From Winogradskyella aurantia (GTDB lineage: Bacteria; Bacteroidota; Bacteroidia; Flavobacteriales; Flavobacteriaceae), in contig NZ_NGJN01000005.1 of assembly GCF_002266855.1 (NCBI RefSeq), forward strand, positions 248,001 to 312,000: DNA of 64,000 bases. The letters are read 5' to 3'. Shown piece by piece: positions 49,550 through 58,225 of this stretch (position 1 is its first letter; each line of letters starts with the position of its first letter). Under the pieces are notes generated by a model that saw nothing but the letters and a program-made list of their open reading frames with translations, was not told the origin of the DNA and ran no database searches. Position numbers and translations under genes: made by a program.

Positions 49550-51298
49550 ATGAAAACCTTAGCTTCAATTTTGTTGTTAATTTTTATTGCTGCTTGTTCC
49601 AATTCACATAAAGATCATCAAGTGTTAGATACATCGCCTTACACCTCAATATTTGGGAAAAATGTACTTGTTTTTGACGATTCTATGGATTTAGAAGGTA
49701 TAAAGATGACGCTTCACAGGTTACACGAGCAGCAAAAATATAGCGAATTTGGATCAGAGCGCTACGCGCTACTTTTTAAACCAGGAACTTATAATTTGGA
49801 TGTCACAGTCGATTACTATGTTCAGGCACTAGGTTTAGGGAGATATCCAAAAGATGTTATGATTAATGGAGCGGTACAATCAATCACAACTACAAGTAGT
49901 AATAAGGTTACAACCATGTTTTGGCGTGGTGCAGAGAATTTTAAGGTGGTGCCACAAGATGATAAAATGATCTATTGGGCCGTATCACAGGCTGCTCCAT
50001 ACAGACGTATGCATGTAGTGGGTGATATTAATTTTGATAAAGGTGGCTGGGCAAGTGGTGGTGTTCTAGCTAATTCTGTAGTAGAGGGTAGGGCAGGATT
50101 AACATCCGGGCAGCAATGGTTTACAAGAAATTCAAGCATCGGATCGTGGGAAGGCGGAAACTGGAATCGGGTATTTGTGGGTGTGGATGACGCTCCCAAT
50201 GATACATGGCCAGATAAACCAACTACCATAATTGAAAAAACCCCGGTCATTCGCGAAAAACCCTTTCTTACCGTTACTGAATCGGGAAATTATGCTGTTT
50301 TCGTTCCTGAATTAGTAAAAGAAACGTCTGGGCCTTCATGGATTAATGGTGAAGAGGAAGGAAAACTAATTCCCATAGATTCCTTCCATATTGCTTTCCC
50401 TGATAAAGATAACGCGACATCCATTAATCAGGCTTTAGCAAATGGCAAGCATATTCTGTTTACGCCAGGTATTTACAAGATTGATGAAACACTTACCGTA
50501 ACAAGACCCAATACCGTAATCCTGGGACTTGGATTGCCAACACTCATTCCACAAAACGGAAAAGTAGCTCTTACCACCCATGATATTCCTGGAGTGAAAT
50601 TAGCAGGTTTTATGGTAGATGCGGGACCTGACTTATCTCAAACCCTCATTCAAATTGGATCCGAAGATTCTGAGGCTGATTATTCCAATAACCCCATATC
50701 GCTTCATGATATTTATTGCAGAGTTGGAGGTGCTGTAGCAGGCCAAGCAGAAACTACCGTGACGATAAACAGTAATTATGTAATTGGTGATCATTTCTGG
50801 TTATGGCGTGCCGACCATGGTGTGGGAACTGAATGGTTGGATGGGCAAAATAAATCCGGACTCGTTGTTAACGGGGACCATGTGACAATCTATGGCTTGT
50901 TTAACGAGCATTTTCAAGGGTATCAAACACTTTGGAACGGAGAACATGGTAGAACGTATTTTTATCAGTCTGAAATTCCCTATAGCCCTCCCAGTATTGA
51001 GATGTGGAATGATAATGAAAAGCCAGGTTTCGCCTCTTATAAAGTTGCTAGTAATGTTGAAAATCATAAAGCGTATGGTTTGGGTATTTATAGCTTTTTT
51101 CGCGGTGAGCCAACGGTCTCAAATAATGTCAGACTAGAAAACGCCGTGGAGGTCCCGGACCATTCAGGGATTGAAATCACACATATTTCAACATTTGCTG
51201 GACGCAATGGAGGCATCAATCATGTAATTAATGGTTTGGGTGGCTCCACCAATAGTGGTGAGCTAAAACATTATGACGGGTTTAAAGGGAAGAAATAG
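49550..51298 (+). CDS. Secreted beta-helix lipoprotein (pectate-lyase-like fold)
   Basis: The 582-residue protein has a lipoprotein signal (LASILLLIFIAACSNSH) and a body built for a right-handed parallel beta-helix. Shared strings with a family often labelled 'adenylyl cyclase' or 'coagulation factor 5/8 type' in other bacteria include FKPGTYNLDVTVDYYVQALG, WAVSQAAPYRRMHV, SGQQWFTRNSSIGSWEGG and GVDDAPNDTWP. Those labels have no motif support here. A glycan-lyase or glucanase role is possible from the fold alone. It is the only plus-strand gene in the 43-64 kb region. Confidence 0.7.
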   Translation: MKTLASILLLIFIAACSNSHKDHQVLDTSPYTSIFGKNVLVFDDSMDLEGIKMTLHRLHEQQKYSEFGSERYALLFKPGTYNLDVTVDYYVQALGLGRYPKDVMINGAVQSITTTSSNKVTTMFWRGAENFKVVPQDDKMIYWAVSQAAPYRRMHVVGDINFDKGGWASGGVLANSVVEGRAGLTSGQQWFTRNSSIGSWEGGNWNRVFVGVDDAPNDTWPDKPTTIIEKTPVIREKPFLTVTESGNYAVFVPELVKETSGPSWINGEEEGKLIPIDSFHIAFPDKDNATSINQALANGKHILFTPGIYKIDETLTVTRPNTVILGLGLPTLIPQNGKVALTTHDIPGVKLAGFMVDAGPDLSQTLIQIGSEDSEADYSNNPISLHDIYCRVGGAVAGQAETTVTINSNYVIGDHFWLWRADHGVGTEWLDGQNKSGLVVNGDHVTIYGLFNEHFQGYQTLWNGEHGRTYFYQSEIPYSPPSIEMWNDNEKPGFASYKVASNVENHKAYGLGIYSFFRGEPTVSNNVRLENAVEVPDHSGIEITHISTFAGRNGGINHVINGLGGSTNSGELKHYDGFKGKK

Positions 51299-51422
51299 AA
51301 TGTTTTTTCCATTTCGGTCAGTTCCATATGCCTACGTAGAATGAATGCATTAGTTTAATCTTTTAAGAAATAAAAGGGATTTGTAATTAGCAATAAGCTA
51401 TGTGCATTTTTAGTGGTAGTTT

Positions 51423-52175
51423 TTATTTCCCGATGATAGGATAGAAAATACAGTAAGTCATTCCCAAATTGAAAGCTAAATGACATAGTATTGCTCCTAA
51501 AATGGAGCCTGAACGTTTGCGGCAAACGTAAAATAAAAGACTTACAATAAACATACTTAAAACCCATATCAACGTTGGGACTGGTAGGAATTCCCACTTT
51601 TGATTATGAAAGACTAACCCAAAATGAGAAATATGAACAATTGCAAATGCCAAACTGTCAATTACAGATGCTTTTTTGTTACCTAAGGAATTTGCAAAAC
51701 TTGAATGTACTATCCCTCTGAAAAAAAGTTCCTCTCCAAAAGGACTAAATGTCATTGCAATTAAAGCAGAAATGATGAACATTATAAGTCTACCTTGCTC
51801 GTCAATTCTTTGTGGAATATTATAAGACTTTCCAATATAGTTATACCAATTTTCGTAAGAATTACCATAGAATAGCTCTCCTAGGAAGTAAAGGAAAATG
51901 CTAAAAATACTACCAATTATAAATGCAATTATTAGCCATCGTTTATTTGTAGGTTTTTTGATTCCGATTTTTTTTCTGCCGTACTTACTTAAAAATATGA
52001 AGGGTGCAATAGCCATAATCAGCATAGTTATTCCCACAAATTGCATATTACCTATGACGTTTCCGTGTAAAACCAAAACTATACGAGGAGTGCAAAATAG
52101 AATAATTAAAAAAAGTCCGAATTTCCAGTTGAAACTGAAAAATGTACGCCAAAAGGGTTTTAATTCATTTTCCAT
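51423..52175 (-). CDS. CPBP-family intramembrane metalloprotease
   Basis: The 250-residue protein has about eight membrane helices and the CPBP (Abi) motifs: EELFFRG (EExxxR, near residue 157), FAIVHISHFG (second, His) and ILCHLAFNLG (HxxxN, third). The family includes the CAAX-prenyl proteases Rce1 and bacterial bacteriocin-immunity proteins; it acts within the membrane. Its substrate is not known. It is convergent with the beta-helix gene and is preceded by a large palindromic element. Confidence 0.88.
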   Translation of the reverse strand: MENELKPFWRTFFSFNWKFGLFLIILFCTPRIVLVLHGNVIGNMQFVGITMLIMAIAPFIFLSKYGRKKIGIKKPTNKRWLIIAFIIGSIFSIFLYFLGELFYGNSYENWYNYIGKSYNIPQRIDEQGRLIMFIISALIAMTFSPFGEELFFRGIVHSSFANSLGNKKASVIDSLAFAIVHISHFGLVFHNQKWEFLPVPTLIWVLSMFIVSLLFYVCRKRSGSILGAILCHLAFNLGMTYCIFYPIIGK

Positions 52176-52220
52176 AATCTTTTCAAAATATTCGGTTTTC
52201 TCAACAGTTTCAATTGTTTC

Positions 52221-52461
52221 AAACGGTCATAGTTTAGCTTCGCTGATTATATCATGCGTTTGCTTTTGTTAAGTTTATTTTTTTAAAATGCCGAACAAAA
52301 ATCTTCTAATTTAAATAGTTGTCTTCGCCGGTTCTATGTTATAGCGTCTTGCGTGTGTTAATAGGTTGGGTGCCTAATTTAGCAAATAAATCACGGATAG
52401 AAAGTCTGTGCGGACTTTTGTAAACTGGCTAAAGCTAACAATTAATTATATACGGTGTTGT
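52221..52461 (-). repeat. Cassette-boundary element 5
   Basis: It begins in gene direction ACAACACCGTATATAATTAA (52461 leftwards), 25 bases after a stop codon, and ends GCTAAACTATGACCGTTTGAAAC. GTTAGC and GCTAAAC near the ends can pair. Its left ~180 bp align with the element at 48262 (TTAGCTTCGCTGATTAT, TGCCGAACAAAAATC, TTTAGCAAATAAATCACGG). Confidence 0.62.
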
Positions 52462-52485
52462 GTTTTCGTTTTTTCTTTTGAAGAT

Positions 52486-53226
52486 TTAATCATTGGTAAT
52501 CTCAATTATTTTTTCAACTATGTTTTGCAATCTTTCCAAAGTCATGCTATAATTTACCACTGCCCATCCAATATTATCTAAATGATTTTCAAATTCAATA
52601 TCATCAAATAAATCTTCATAATTGACTTCAAATTTCGATTTATCGTTCCACTTCATTAATGAATATTTATCTATGTTTCGCATCGAAGCTTTTTTAGTTA
52701 AATACGGTAAAACTAAATTTTGATTAAAATCGTCTAATGTTTGCCAAGATTCTTCTTTTTCATTCAATTCCGCTGACCATTCTAATAACATTGTCTTTAA
52801 GGAATCTTTGGTTATCAACTTTAAATTTCCAGTAGCCAATATTTCAGTTAACGAATTTTGTGTAGGACTATAATCGTAAACATCAATAGACTTTGCAATT
52901 AAACTATCAATGTTTGTTTTTTTTAATTCGTCTGAAGAAAATTGCATAAATGACATAAGTAGTCTTATGGATTTCTCAGTTTCTTTATATTGCATTCGTG
53001 AATCATTTAGCTTATGGAGGTTGTTTTTAAATTCCGTATTGAGATTTTTCATCATCACTTTCTCTAAACTTGAATTATCTCGTTGTTCTTTCCAGCTATT
53101 AACTTGAAATGCCAATAAAATCCCTATCATTACCAGTACAATCTCGCCAATTGCGTAGATCAGGTATTTACTGAATTTATTTTCATTCAGTAACCTTTGC
53201 CTAATTTTTCTAAAGAATTTTATCAC
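52486..53226 (-). CDS. DUF6090-family membrane protein, copy 2 (GTG start)
   Basis: The frame opens with GTG at 53224-53226 exactly where the conserved N-terminus begins: IKFFRKIRQRLLNENKFSKY, membrane helix AIGEIVLVMIGILLAFQV, NSWKEQRD. The rest (about 190 residues) is helical and unlike copy 1 except in general character. It follows an exported SRPBCC-like gene by 48 bases, so the two are probably one transcript and one cassette-like unit. Function unknown. Confidence 0.82.
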   Translation of the reverse strand: MIKFFRKIRQRLLNENKFSKYLIYAIGEIVLVMIGILLAFQVNSWKEQRDNSSLEKVMMKNLNTEFKNNLHKLNDSRMQYKETEKSIRLLMSFMQFSSDELKKTNIDSLIAKSIDVYDYSPTQNSLTEILATGNLKLITKDSLKTMLLEWSAELNEKEESWQTLDDFNQNLVLPYLTKKASMRNIDKYSLMKWNDKSKFEVNYEDLFDDIEFENHLDNIGWAVVNYSMTLERLQNIVEKIIEITND

Positions 53227-53274
53227 TGGTTAGTGGTTAGTGGTGTATTTATCCGAACACATCAATAGTCAAAT

Positions 53275-53808
53275 TTATTCTAAATAAGTCTTCAATTTAT
53301 TGAGAGACATTTCATTTCCTCGAATAAAGAATTTGAGCAAATCAATCCATTGTTGTTCATTTTTATAGCCAATTCCATAAATGGTTAATCTGGTCTGGTT
53401 TTCACTCAACGTATCAAAGTCAACGATACTATATAAGTTCTTTTCTTCACCTATCATAAATTCCGGAAAGTTTTCATTTAACTCTGCTTGCATTGTTATT
53501 AATTTATAAGGAACGTAATTGAGTATGTGATTTACAATGGTTCCCTTGTCGCCAATAGTAGCTGTTGAATCATAATGTGATTTTATAGTTCCATTAATTT
53601 TGAAGTCCATTTCTACAATTGGAGTCACCCATGCTTTCCATCCTTCAGGCGTTGTATAGGCATTCCAAACCTTTTCAATTGATGCGTTAATAACGATTTC
53701 TTGTTTAAGTATCAATTCACCTGAAGCCAGAGTGTCTATTTGACTTATGGCCTGTCCATAAGTATGATTGGATAAAAGAAGAACCATTAGAGTAATAACG
53801 TATTTCAT
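53275..53808 (-). CDS. Exported SRPBCC/START-like domain protein
   Basis: From the ATG at 53808 (MKYVITLMVLLLSNHTYGQA) the product has a signal peptide and 177 residues. The mature part is an AHSA1/SRPBCC-type domain: IVINASIEKVWNAYTTPEGW, WVTPIVEMDFKINGTIKSHY, KGTIVNHILNYVPYKLITMQ and the C-terminal helix WIDLLKFFIRGNEMSLNKL. Such domains form a deep hydrophobic ligand pocket. Export of this normally cytosolic fold is unusual but known in Bacteroidota. It heads a unit with the DUF6090 gene downstream. Confidence 0.8.
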   Translation of the reverse strand: MKYVITLMVLLLSNHTYGQAISQIDTLASGELILKQEIVINASIEKVWNAYTTPEGWKAWVTPIVEMDFKINGTIKSHYDSTATIGDKGTIVNHILNYVPYKLITMQAELNENFPEFMIGEEKNLYSIVDFDTLSENQTRLTIYGIGYKNEQQWIDLLKFFIRGNEMSLNKLKTYLE

Positions 53809-53885
53809 AATCTGTGCTTTAATAGATTTCTGTCTCTTTTTCCATAGGCCCATCAGTCTTCGCTATTATCGTGTCCTACGTTTTA

Positions 53886-54015
53886 GTATATGGTTCCAAT
53901 TCTAGGAGAATTTGTAGCATACTTTGTATAGGCATCGAAACACTACTAAAGTACAAAGTTTCCAATAAACAACTTATTCGCTATGGGTTATTCACGTTAT
54001 ATTTATGGTGTTATC
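53886..54015 (-). repeat. Candidate cassette-boundary element 6 (degenerate)
   Basis: In gene direction it begins GGATAACACCATAAATATAACG, trimmed to AACACCATAAATATAACG, 23 bases after the stop at 54036, matching the shared start motif. The other end is poorly defined (TAGGAGCC… is absent; GGAACCATATACTAAAACG may be the counterpart). Confidence 0.3.
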
Positions 54016-54035
54016 CTGAATATTTATAACTAAGT

Positions 54036-54614
54036 CTATTCCTTGAATCCGTTTTTTGAAAGAATATCGGAGTACCAGCTATAGGAGATTTCTCCTCTGT
54101 CGTAATATTGCTGCACTTCCTCAACACTACCTTTTTCGCCATAATCAATTGTGGATTTGAGGTTACCCCTGTTATCATAGTACCTCCACTTACCAATCTT
54201 AATTCGCCAGTCCTTATAATTACCTTCTGCTTTAAGAACTCCGTTTTCGTAATACTTTTTAATTGGTCCTTCAACTAGATTGTTGTTATAGTATCCTATT
54301 TCTTTATAGTTACCGTTGTCGTAGTAATTTATCCATTTTCCTTGTCCAACTCCATTTACATATTCTTGCCAAGAGGAATAATTGCCATTAGAATATTTTG
54401 CAAATAATACCCCTGTGAAAGGTTGGTTTTCCCCTTTTGCATAAAACCTGTAAATGCCATTGGTACTTTTACTTGTTGCATTAGACATAGAGACTTCTCG
54501 TTTAGTTTCGGTATTCGACATTGACACAGTTCTTTGAGCAAATCCGAATACACTAAAAGTGAAAATTAAGGCCAGGATTGCGGTGTTGGGGAGGAGATTT
54601 TTACTTGGTATCAT
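54036..54614 (-). CDS. Exported MORN/YwqK-repeat protein
   Basis: The 192-residue protein has a signal (AILALIFTFSVFGFAQ) and about six repeats of the type Y.NGNY.EIGYY.N: GNYSSWQEYVNGVGQG, YYDNGNYKEIGYYNNNLVEG, YYENGVLKAEGNYKDWRI, YYDNRGNLKSTIDYGEKG. This is the YwqK/MORN-variant family, often labelled antitoxin in databases. No toxin gene is adjacent, so a toxin-antitoxin role is not supported. It is probably a periplasmic or surface protein. Confidence 0.82.
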   Translation of the reverse strand: MIPSKNLLPNTAILALIFTFSVFGFAQRTVSMSNTETKREVSMSNATSKSTNGIYRFYAKGENQPFTGVLFAKYSNGNYSSWQEYVNGVGQGKWINYYDNGNYKEIGYYNNNLVEGPIKKYYENGVLKAEGNYKDWRIKIGKWRYYDNRGNLKSTIDYGEKGSVEEVQQYYDRGEISYSWYSDILSKNGFKE

Positions 54615-54938
54615 AACAGTATTTTTAAAATTTAATGATAATCTCGGGAGCCGAATATAAAACGTACAGGTTTATAAAGTAGCCCTTTTTGCTTGTCCTT
54701 AACTTCTTTTCACATTTAAGAAGCTATTTTCTATATGTACACTAAAAATGTATTTTGGATGAGGATAGAGGTTCGTTATGTAGATTTTTAAAAAAATGGA
54801 TACAGCGATTTGGTGGGTCGGTAATTGCGGATTTCTATCCACAAACCTTTATATTTTACAACAACCTAATTGTATATTTTATCTATCGCATTATTCACCT
54901 TACCGCTATTACTTATTTACATTGTTGTGTGATGGGTT
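54615..54938. other. 324-base gene-free region containing a compact palindromic element
   Basis: Upstream part (54615-54850) belongs to the leader of the YwqK gene and holds no recognised gene; frames on the plus strand have no coding character. The end contains the element at 54853-54930. Confidence 0.4.
54853..54930 (-). repeat. Compact cassette-boundary element 7 (78 bp)
   Basis: In gene direction it begins ACAACAATGTAAATAAG, 9 bases after a stop codon, and ends ATATACAATTAGGTTGTTGTA. The outer ACAACAA and TTGTTGT are perfectly complementary (7 bp) and the inner TGTA and TACA pair as well, with an unequal spacer on one side, the layout of a short recombination-type hairpin. Confidence 0.45.
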
Positions 54939-55472
54939 TTATTTTGTTGTTTGCCTTCCCATTTTCGTGAGAACGCTATCAACAGGCTCCCATAATTCAA
55001 TTTTATTCCCTTCGGAATCCAATATGTGTACAAATTTTCCATAGTCATAGGTCGCAATTTCATCAATAATTGTGACGCCATTGTTTTTTAATTTACGCAA
55101 TAGTCCCTCGATATTTTGAACCCTATAGTTTATCATAAATTCTTTTTTGGAGGGATTAAAATAATCTGTAGAATCTTGAAAGACATCCCAATTCAAATAA
55201 TTAATCTCTTCAGGTTTATTTGCATTCCTAAACTCAAATGGGGAACCATAGTCATCAACCGAAAAACCTAAATTATCACGATACCATTCTTTGGTTTTGT
55301 TGGGACTACTTGATTTAAAGAATATTCCCCCAATTCCGGTTACTTTTGGAATGGTATCCATTGATTCAATAGGTTTTCTTTTTTCTGCTTTAACATTGTT
55401 TTTTTTATTCTCCTCTTGGTTGCAGTTTATTAAAGTCAGACTCAATAGTAAAAAAGTGATGAATTGTTTCAT
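54939..55472 (-). CDS. VOC-family lipoprotein
   Basis: The 177-residue protein has a short lipoprotein signal (FITFLLLSLTLINCNQEE). A single VOC domain follows: GIGGIFFKSSSPNKTKEWYRDNLG, GSPFEFRNANKPEEINYLNW, KNGVTIIDEIATYDYGKFVHI and DSEGNKIELWEPVDS, with the C-terminal EL.EP typical of glyoxalase-like proteins. It is the third VOC protein within 11 kb, but the three differ in sequence. The exported location argues for a binding or metal-dependent role in the envelope; the substrate is unknown. Confidence 0.82.
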   Translation of the reverse strand: MKQFITFLLLSLTLINCNQEENKKNNVKAEKRKPIESMDTIPKVTGIGGIFFKSSSPNKTKEWYRDNLGFSVDDYGSPFEFRNANKPEEINYLNWDVFQDSTDYFNPSKKEFMINYRVQNIEGLLRKLKNNGVTIIDEIATYDYGKFVHILDSEGNKIELWEPVDSVLTKMGRQTTK

Positions 55473-55539
55473 TTTATGTTGTTATACTTTTTTATCCCAT
55501 AGCACAATTTGCGTATGCCTAGAAACGAATTTTACGTAG

Positions 55540-55625
55540 TGTTTTACAACAGAAATTTACAAAATAAAACATAACGGCGACTTGAATTGAAACTCAAATG
55601 GCTATTTTTTTATATGGTGTTGCGT
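55540..55625 (-). repeat. Candidate cassette-boundary element 8
   Basis: In gene direction it begins GCAACACCATATAAAAAAATAG, trimmed to AACACCATATAAAAAAATAG, 6 bases after the DUF6090 stop, and ends TTTCTGTTGTAAAACAC. An inner TTGAG…TTCAA pair sits near the middle. Confidence 0.38.
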
Positions 55626-55630
55626 TTTGA

Positions 55631-56407
55631 TTAGTTCTTTAACTCTTCATCAATTGATGTTATCAAATCTTTAGCTTCTTGTTTGGTTTGATTAAATACA
55701 TTTTTTAGCCTTAGGTGTCGAATATAATTTTCCTTTAAGTTATTTCTTGCCTGCACTGTTGTGGCAAATTTTATAATTTTCATTGCTTGTTCACTGGAAT
55801 CAGTAATCATTGGGAAATCTTGGGCATAAAGCGTTCGGCTATTTTTTTTAATGTAGTTATTGTCTACTTCAATCTCACTATATAACAGTGTTTTGTAATC
55901 TTGCCCTTCCGTTACTGCTCTTTTGTCCCATTCTGTATGTGACGTCAATCTTTCGTTAGTTTTAATGTAGTAACCAGAAATAATTCCAAATATGCTGTCA
56001 TATCCAATCAATTTAGAATTTCCTGAATTTTGCACACTACTAAACGTTCGAGTATTAATTCTTCTATCATAATACGTTCTGCCCAATGCTGCCAGAATGG
56101 AGTCAGAATCCGTAAGATTGTATTTAGTCTTTTTCAATGCCCACACCTCTGAATTTATATCTCTCGATAATCCTGTCAATGCTTGATTAAAACTAATTGT
56201 ATCTGTGATTAAATCTTTCCGAAATTCTTTGAGGTAGTTCAATGATTTAGAAATTTCCTTTCTGTTCTCATTCCAGTTATTGATTTGTAATGCAATAAGA
56301 ATACCTATGACTACAAGAACAATTTCGCCTAGTGCATACTTCAAATACCTTCCTATTTTGTTCTTTTCCATAAGGTCGTATCTGATTGTTCTAAAAAATT
56401 TTATCAT
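55631..56407 (-). CDS. DUF6090-family membrane protein, copy 3
   Basis: From the ATG at 56407 the 258-residue product has the shared N-terminus IKFFRTIRYDLMEKNKIGRY, helix ALGEIVLVVIGILIALQI and NNWNENRKE, then a long helical region containing KEFRKDLITDTISFNQALTG and IISGYYIKTNERLTSHTEWD. The C-terminal domain again differs from the other copies. It lies 155 bases downstream of copy 4 on the same strand. Function unknown; probably inner-membrane anchored. Confidence 0.82.
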   Translation of the reverse strand: MIKFFRTIRYDLMEKNKIGRYLKYALGEIVLVVIGILIALQINNWNENRKEISKSLNYLKEFRKDLITDTISFNQALTGLSRDINSEVWALKKTKYNLTDSDSILAALGRTYYDRRINTRTFSSVQNSGNSKLIGYDSIFGIISGYYIKTNERLTSHTEWDKRAVTEGQDYKTLLYSEIEVDNNYIKKNSRTLYAQDFPMITDSSEQAMKIIKFATTVQARNNLKENYIRHLRLKNVFNQTKQEAKDLITSIDEELKN

Positions 56408-56562
56408 AAAAGGATGTTTATGAGACAAATTGTATTCTCACCAAAGCTGTGCAAGAGCTTTGATTTTGCAAAAGCAAAATTTTGTTTCGATAATCTAAAG
56501 AATATAATCATGTTCGTTATTTATACTTTATTGAATCAGTACATAAACTGTATTTTGGTTTG

Positions 56563-57309
56563 TTATTTAAGAATATTTTCTTCTAAAGTCATGATTTTGT
56601 CATTCAACAAATGAAGCGTCTTTTCTAAAGCAACCTTTCTGATTATGGTATAATCGTATATTTCAATTAAGGTATTTCTAAATTCAATATGCTCTCTTAA
56701 TCTTTCAAAATTAATAGGGACATTAAGAATAAGTCTGGTTGTGTTATTTTCTTCATAATAAACACTTGATGACCTAAATTCTTTTTTCATAAAAGGCATG
56801 AGATTATTTTGAATGAGATGATAATGATTATTTCTTCTAACAACTATATTACTGAAATATTCATCATATAAAATTGTAGCATCTTTTCTTATTTCTGAAT
56901 TGCTTAATAGATTAATACCATTAGTCTCTATAAACTTGTAGGTGGTATTAGAGCTATTAAAAACACCTATTCCCTGAATATATTCAAAACTTTTTTGTAA
57001 GGCACTGTCTACTGGTTTGTTATTGTCTAAATAATCAAATATTCTTTCATAGGCTACTTGTTGGGTAATCATTTGATTTAAAGTAACTTCTATTTCTTTT
57101 ACATTTGAAAGATAATCTGATTTTAGTTCTTTCAGTAAATTTTGCTCTTTTATGGAATCTATTCTATCTGAATTCCAATTATTAATTGATAAGGCAATAA
57201 GAATACCAATAACCACAAGAATAATTTCGCCAATGGCATAAAACAAATACTTGCTGAATTTGTTTTCAGATAGTAGTTTTTGTCTAATTTGTCTAAAGAA
57301 TTTTATCAT
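56563..57309 (-). CDS. DUF6090-family membrane protein, copy 4
   Basis: I start at the ATG at 57309 (or 57315), where the conserved family N-terminus begins: IKFFRQIRQKLLSENKFSKY, helix AIGEIILVVIGILIALSI, NNWNSDR. The frame runs upstream to 57423 but that part is an element end, not protein-like. The C-terminal ~190 residues hold helices such as LKSDYLSNVKEIEVTLNQMI and a Tyr/Asn-rich segment. The constant membrane segment is closest to copy 1 in sequence. No function known. Confidence 0.8.
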   Translation of the reverse strand: MIKFFRQIRQKLLSENKFSKYLFYAIGEIILVVIGILIALSINNWNSDRIDSIKEQNLLKELKSDYLSNVKEIEVTLNQMITQQVAYERIFDYLDNNKPVDSALQKSFEYIQGIGVFNSSNTTYKFIETNGINLLSNSEIRKDATILYDEYFSNIVVRRNNHYHLIQNNLMPFMKKEFRSSSVYYEENNTTRLILNVPINFERLREHIEFRNTLIEIYDYTIIRKVALEKTLHLLNDKIMTLEENILK

Positions 57310-57351
57310 ATTCATGGCCCGTTTAAACAAGACTCTTAGCAGTTTCTGGTA

Positions 57352-57541
57352 ATGAAGTACGACGTGTTTGTGTATAATTTCATGGTGGTAAGCAGTTTGC
57401 AAAGCGTTGCTTGTTTTTTCCATATAATAAAAGCAAACAACGTAACGAAATTCTTCAAGATATGTTTAAGGAATAAATGTAGGAAAAATTGTTAATGTTA
57501 ACTAACAGTAGCAATATATTATAGCCATTGTTGTAAAACGT
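57352..57541 (-). repeat. Candidate cassette-boundary element 9
   Basis: In gene direction it begins TTTTACAACAATGGCTATAA, 4 bases after the stop at 57545, and ends ATTATACACAAACACGTCGTAC, trimmed to ATACACAAACACGTCGTAC. That end matches CATACACAAACACGTTGTA of the element at 58226 at nearly every position. Confidence 0.45.
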
Positions 57542-57544
57542 TTT

Positions 57545-58165
57545 TTATTTTATTCCGAATGGTTTTGTTTTCAATTCGGTTTGCCATTCAATTCCGTATT
57601 TTTTGTTTAAAAAGTCGAAAATCATTTGATTATTTTCTGTTGCTTTCTTAAAAGACAAAGGGTCAATTACACAATTCTCTTTTACAAGACCAATTCCATA
57701 TTTTTCTTTAAATTCCAAATATTCTTTTGGTATTGAATTATCAATTCCGTGTATTATAAAATTTAGAGTTCCATCTGCAAGGCGTTGCTCGATTTGTTCA
57801 TCTGTCAAATTAGTTTCCAAATTTATTTGGAAAGAGTAAATCCCACCGCTCTTGAATTCGGTTTTTTCCATTAATTGAACTGTGATTGTGTTTTTCTTTT
57901 TGTTGATTCTTGCTGGATAAAAAGTATAGCAAGTAAAATTGTCCGATACAAAACTAAATTGGTATTTACCTTTTTCTGGCAAAGTGATTTTAAAACTCTC
58001 AGCTTTGGAAATGTCAATTTTTTTGTTCAGGTCAATAATTGTGAATGTTCCTGATTTTAGTTCCTTGTCCGTTAAATTTTCAAATACAACAGTAGCTACA
58101 ATTTCAGTCGCAAAAGCCGTTGCTGTAAACAATGCTAATGTCAAAGTCAAAATTATTTTTCTCAT
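57545..58165 (-). CDS. Exported protein of unknown function, 206 residues
   Basis: The signal is MRKIILTLTLALFTATAFAT. The mature protein begins with a beta-rich part (VATVVFENLTDKELKSGTFT, GKYQFSFVSDNFTCYTFYPA, IYSFQINLETN) and ends with a helical part holding YLEFKEKYGIGLVKENC and IFDFLNKKYGIEWQTE, where the K.YGI string occurs twice. Two cysteines could pair. The family is not recognised. It is the sole gene between two palindromic elements. Confidence 0.65.
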   Translation of the reverse strand: MRKIILTLTLALFTATAFATEIVATVVFENLTDKELKSGTFTIIDLNKKIDISKAESFKITLPEKGKYQFSFVSDNFTCYTFYPARINKKKNTITVQLMEKTEFKSGGIYSFQINLETNLTDEQIEQRLADGTLNFIIHGIDNSIPKEYLEFKEKYGIGLVKENCVIDPLSFKKATENNQMIFDFLNKKYGIEWQTELKTKPFGIK

Positions 58166-58225
58166 AAATTCTATTTTTTTAAAAGACGATATTCATTTAC
58201 CTATGTTGCATAAATTTGGTTAAAT

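Noticed and set aside
49550..51298. Adenylyl cyclase function
   Set aside because: Database-style label for this family, but no cyclase motif is visible; the sequence suggests a beta-helix.
54036..54614. Toxin-antitoxin system suggested by the YwqK 'antitoxin' label
   Set aside because: No toxin-like gene is next to it, and the protein has a signal peptide and MORN-type repeats.
54755..55044. Two plus-strand frames across 54755-55044
   Set aside because: They cover an AT-rich non-coding gap, a palindromic element and the end of the VOC gene; composition and starts do not look coding.
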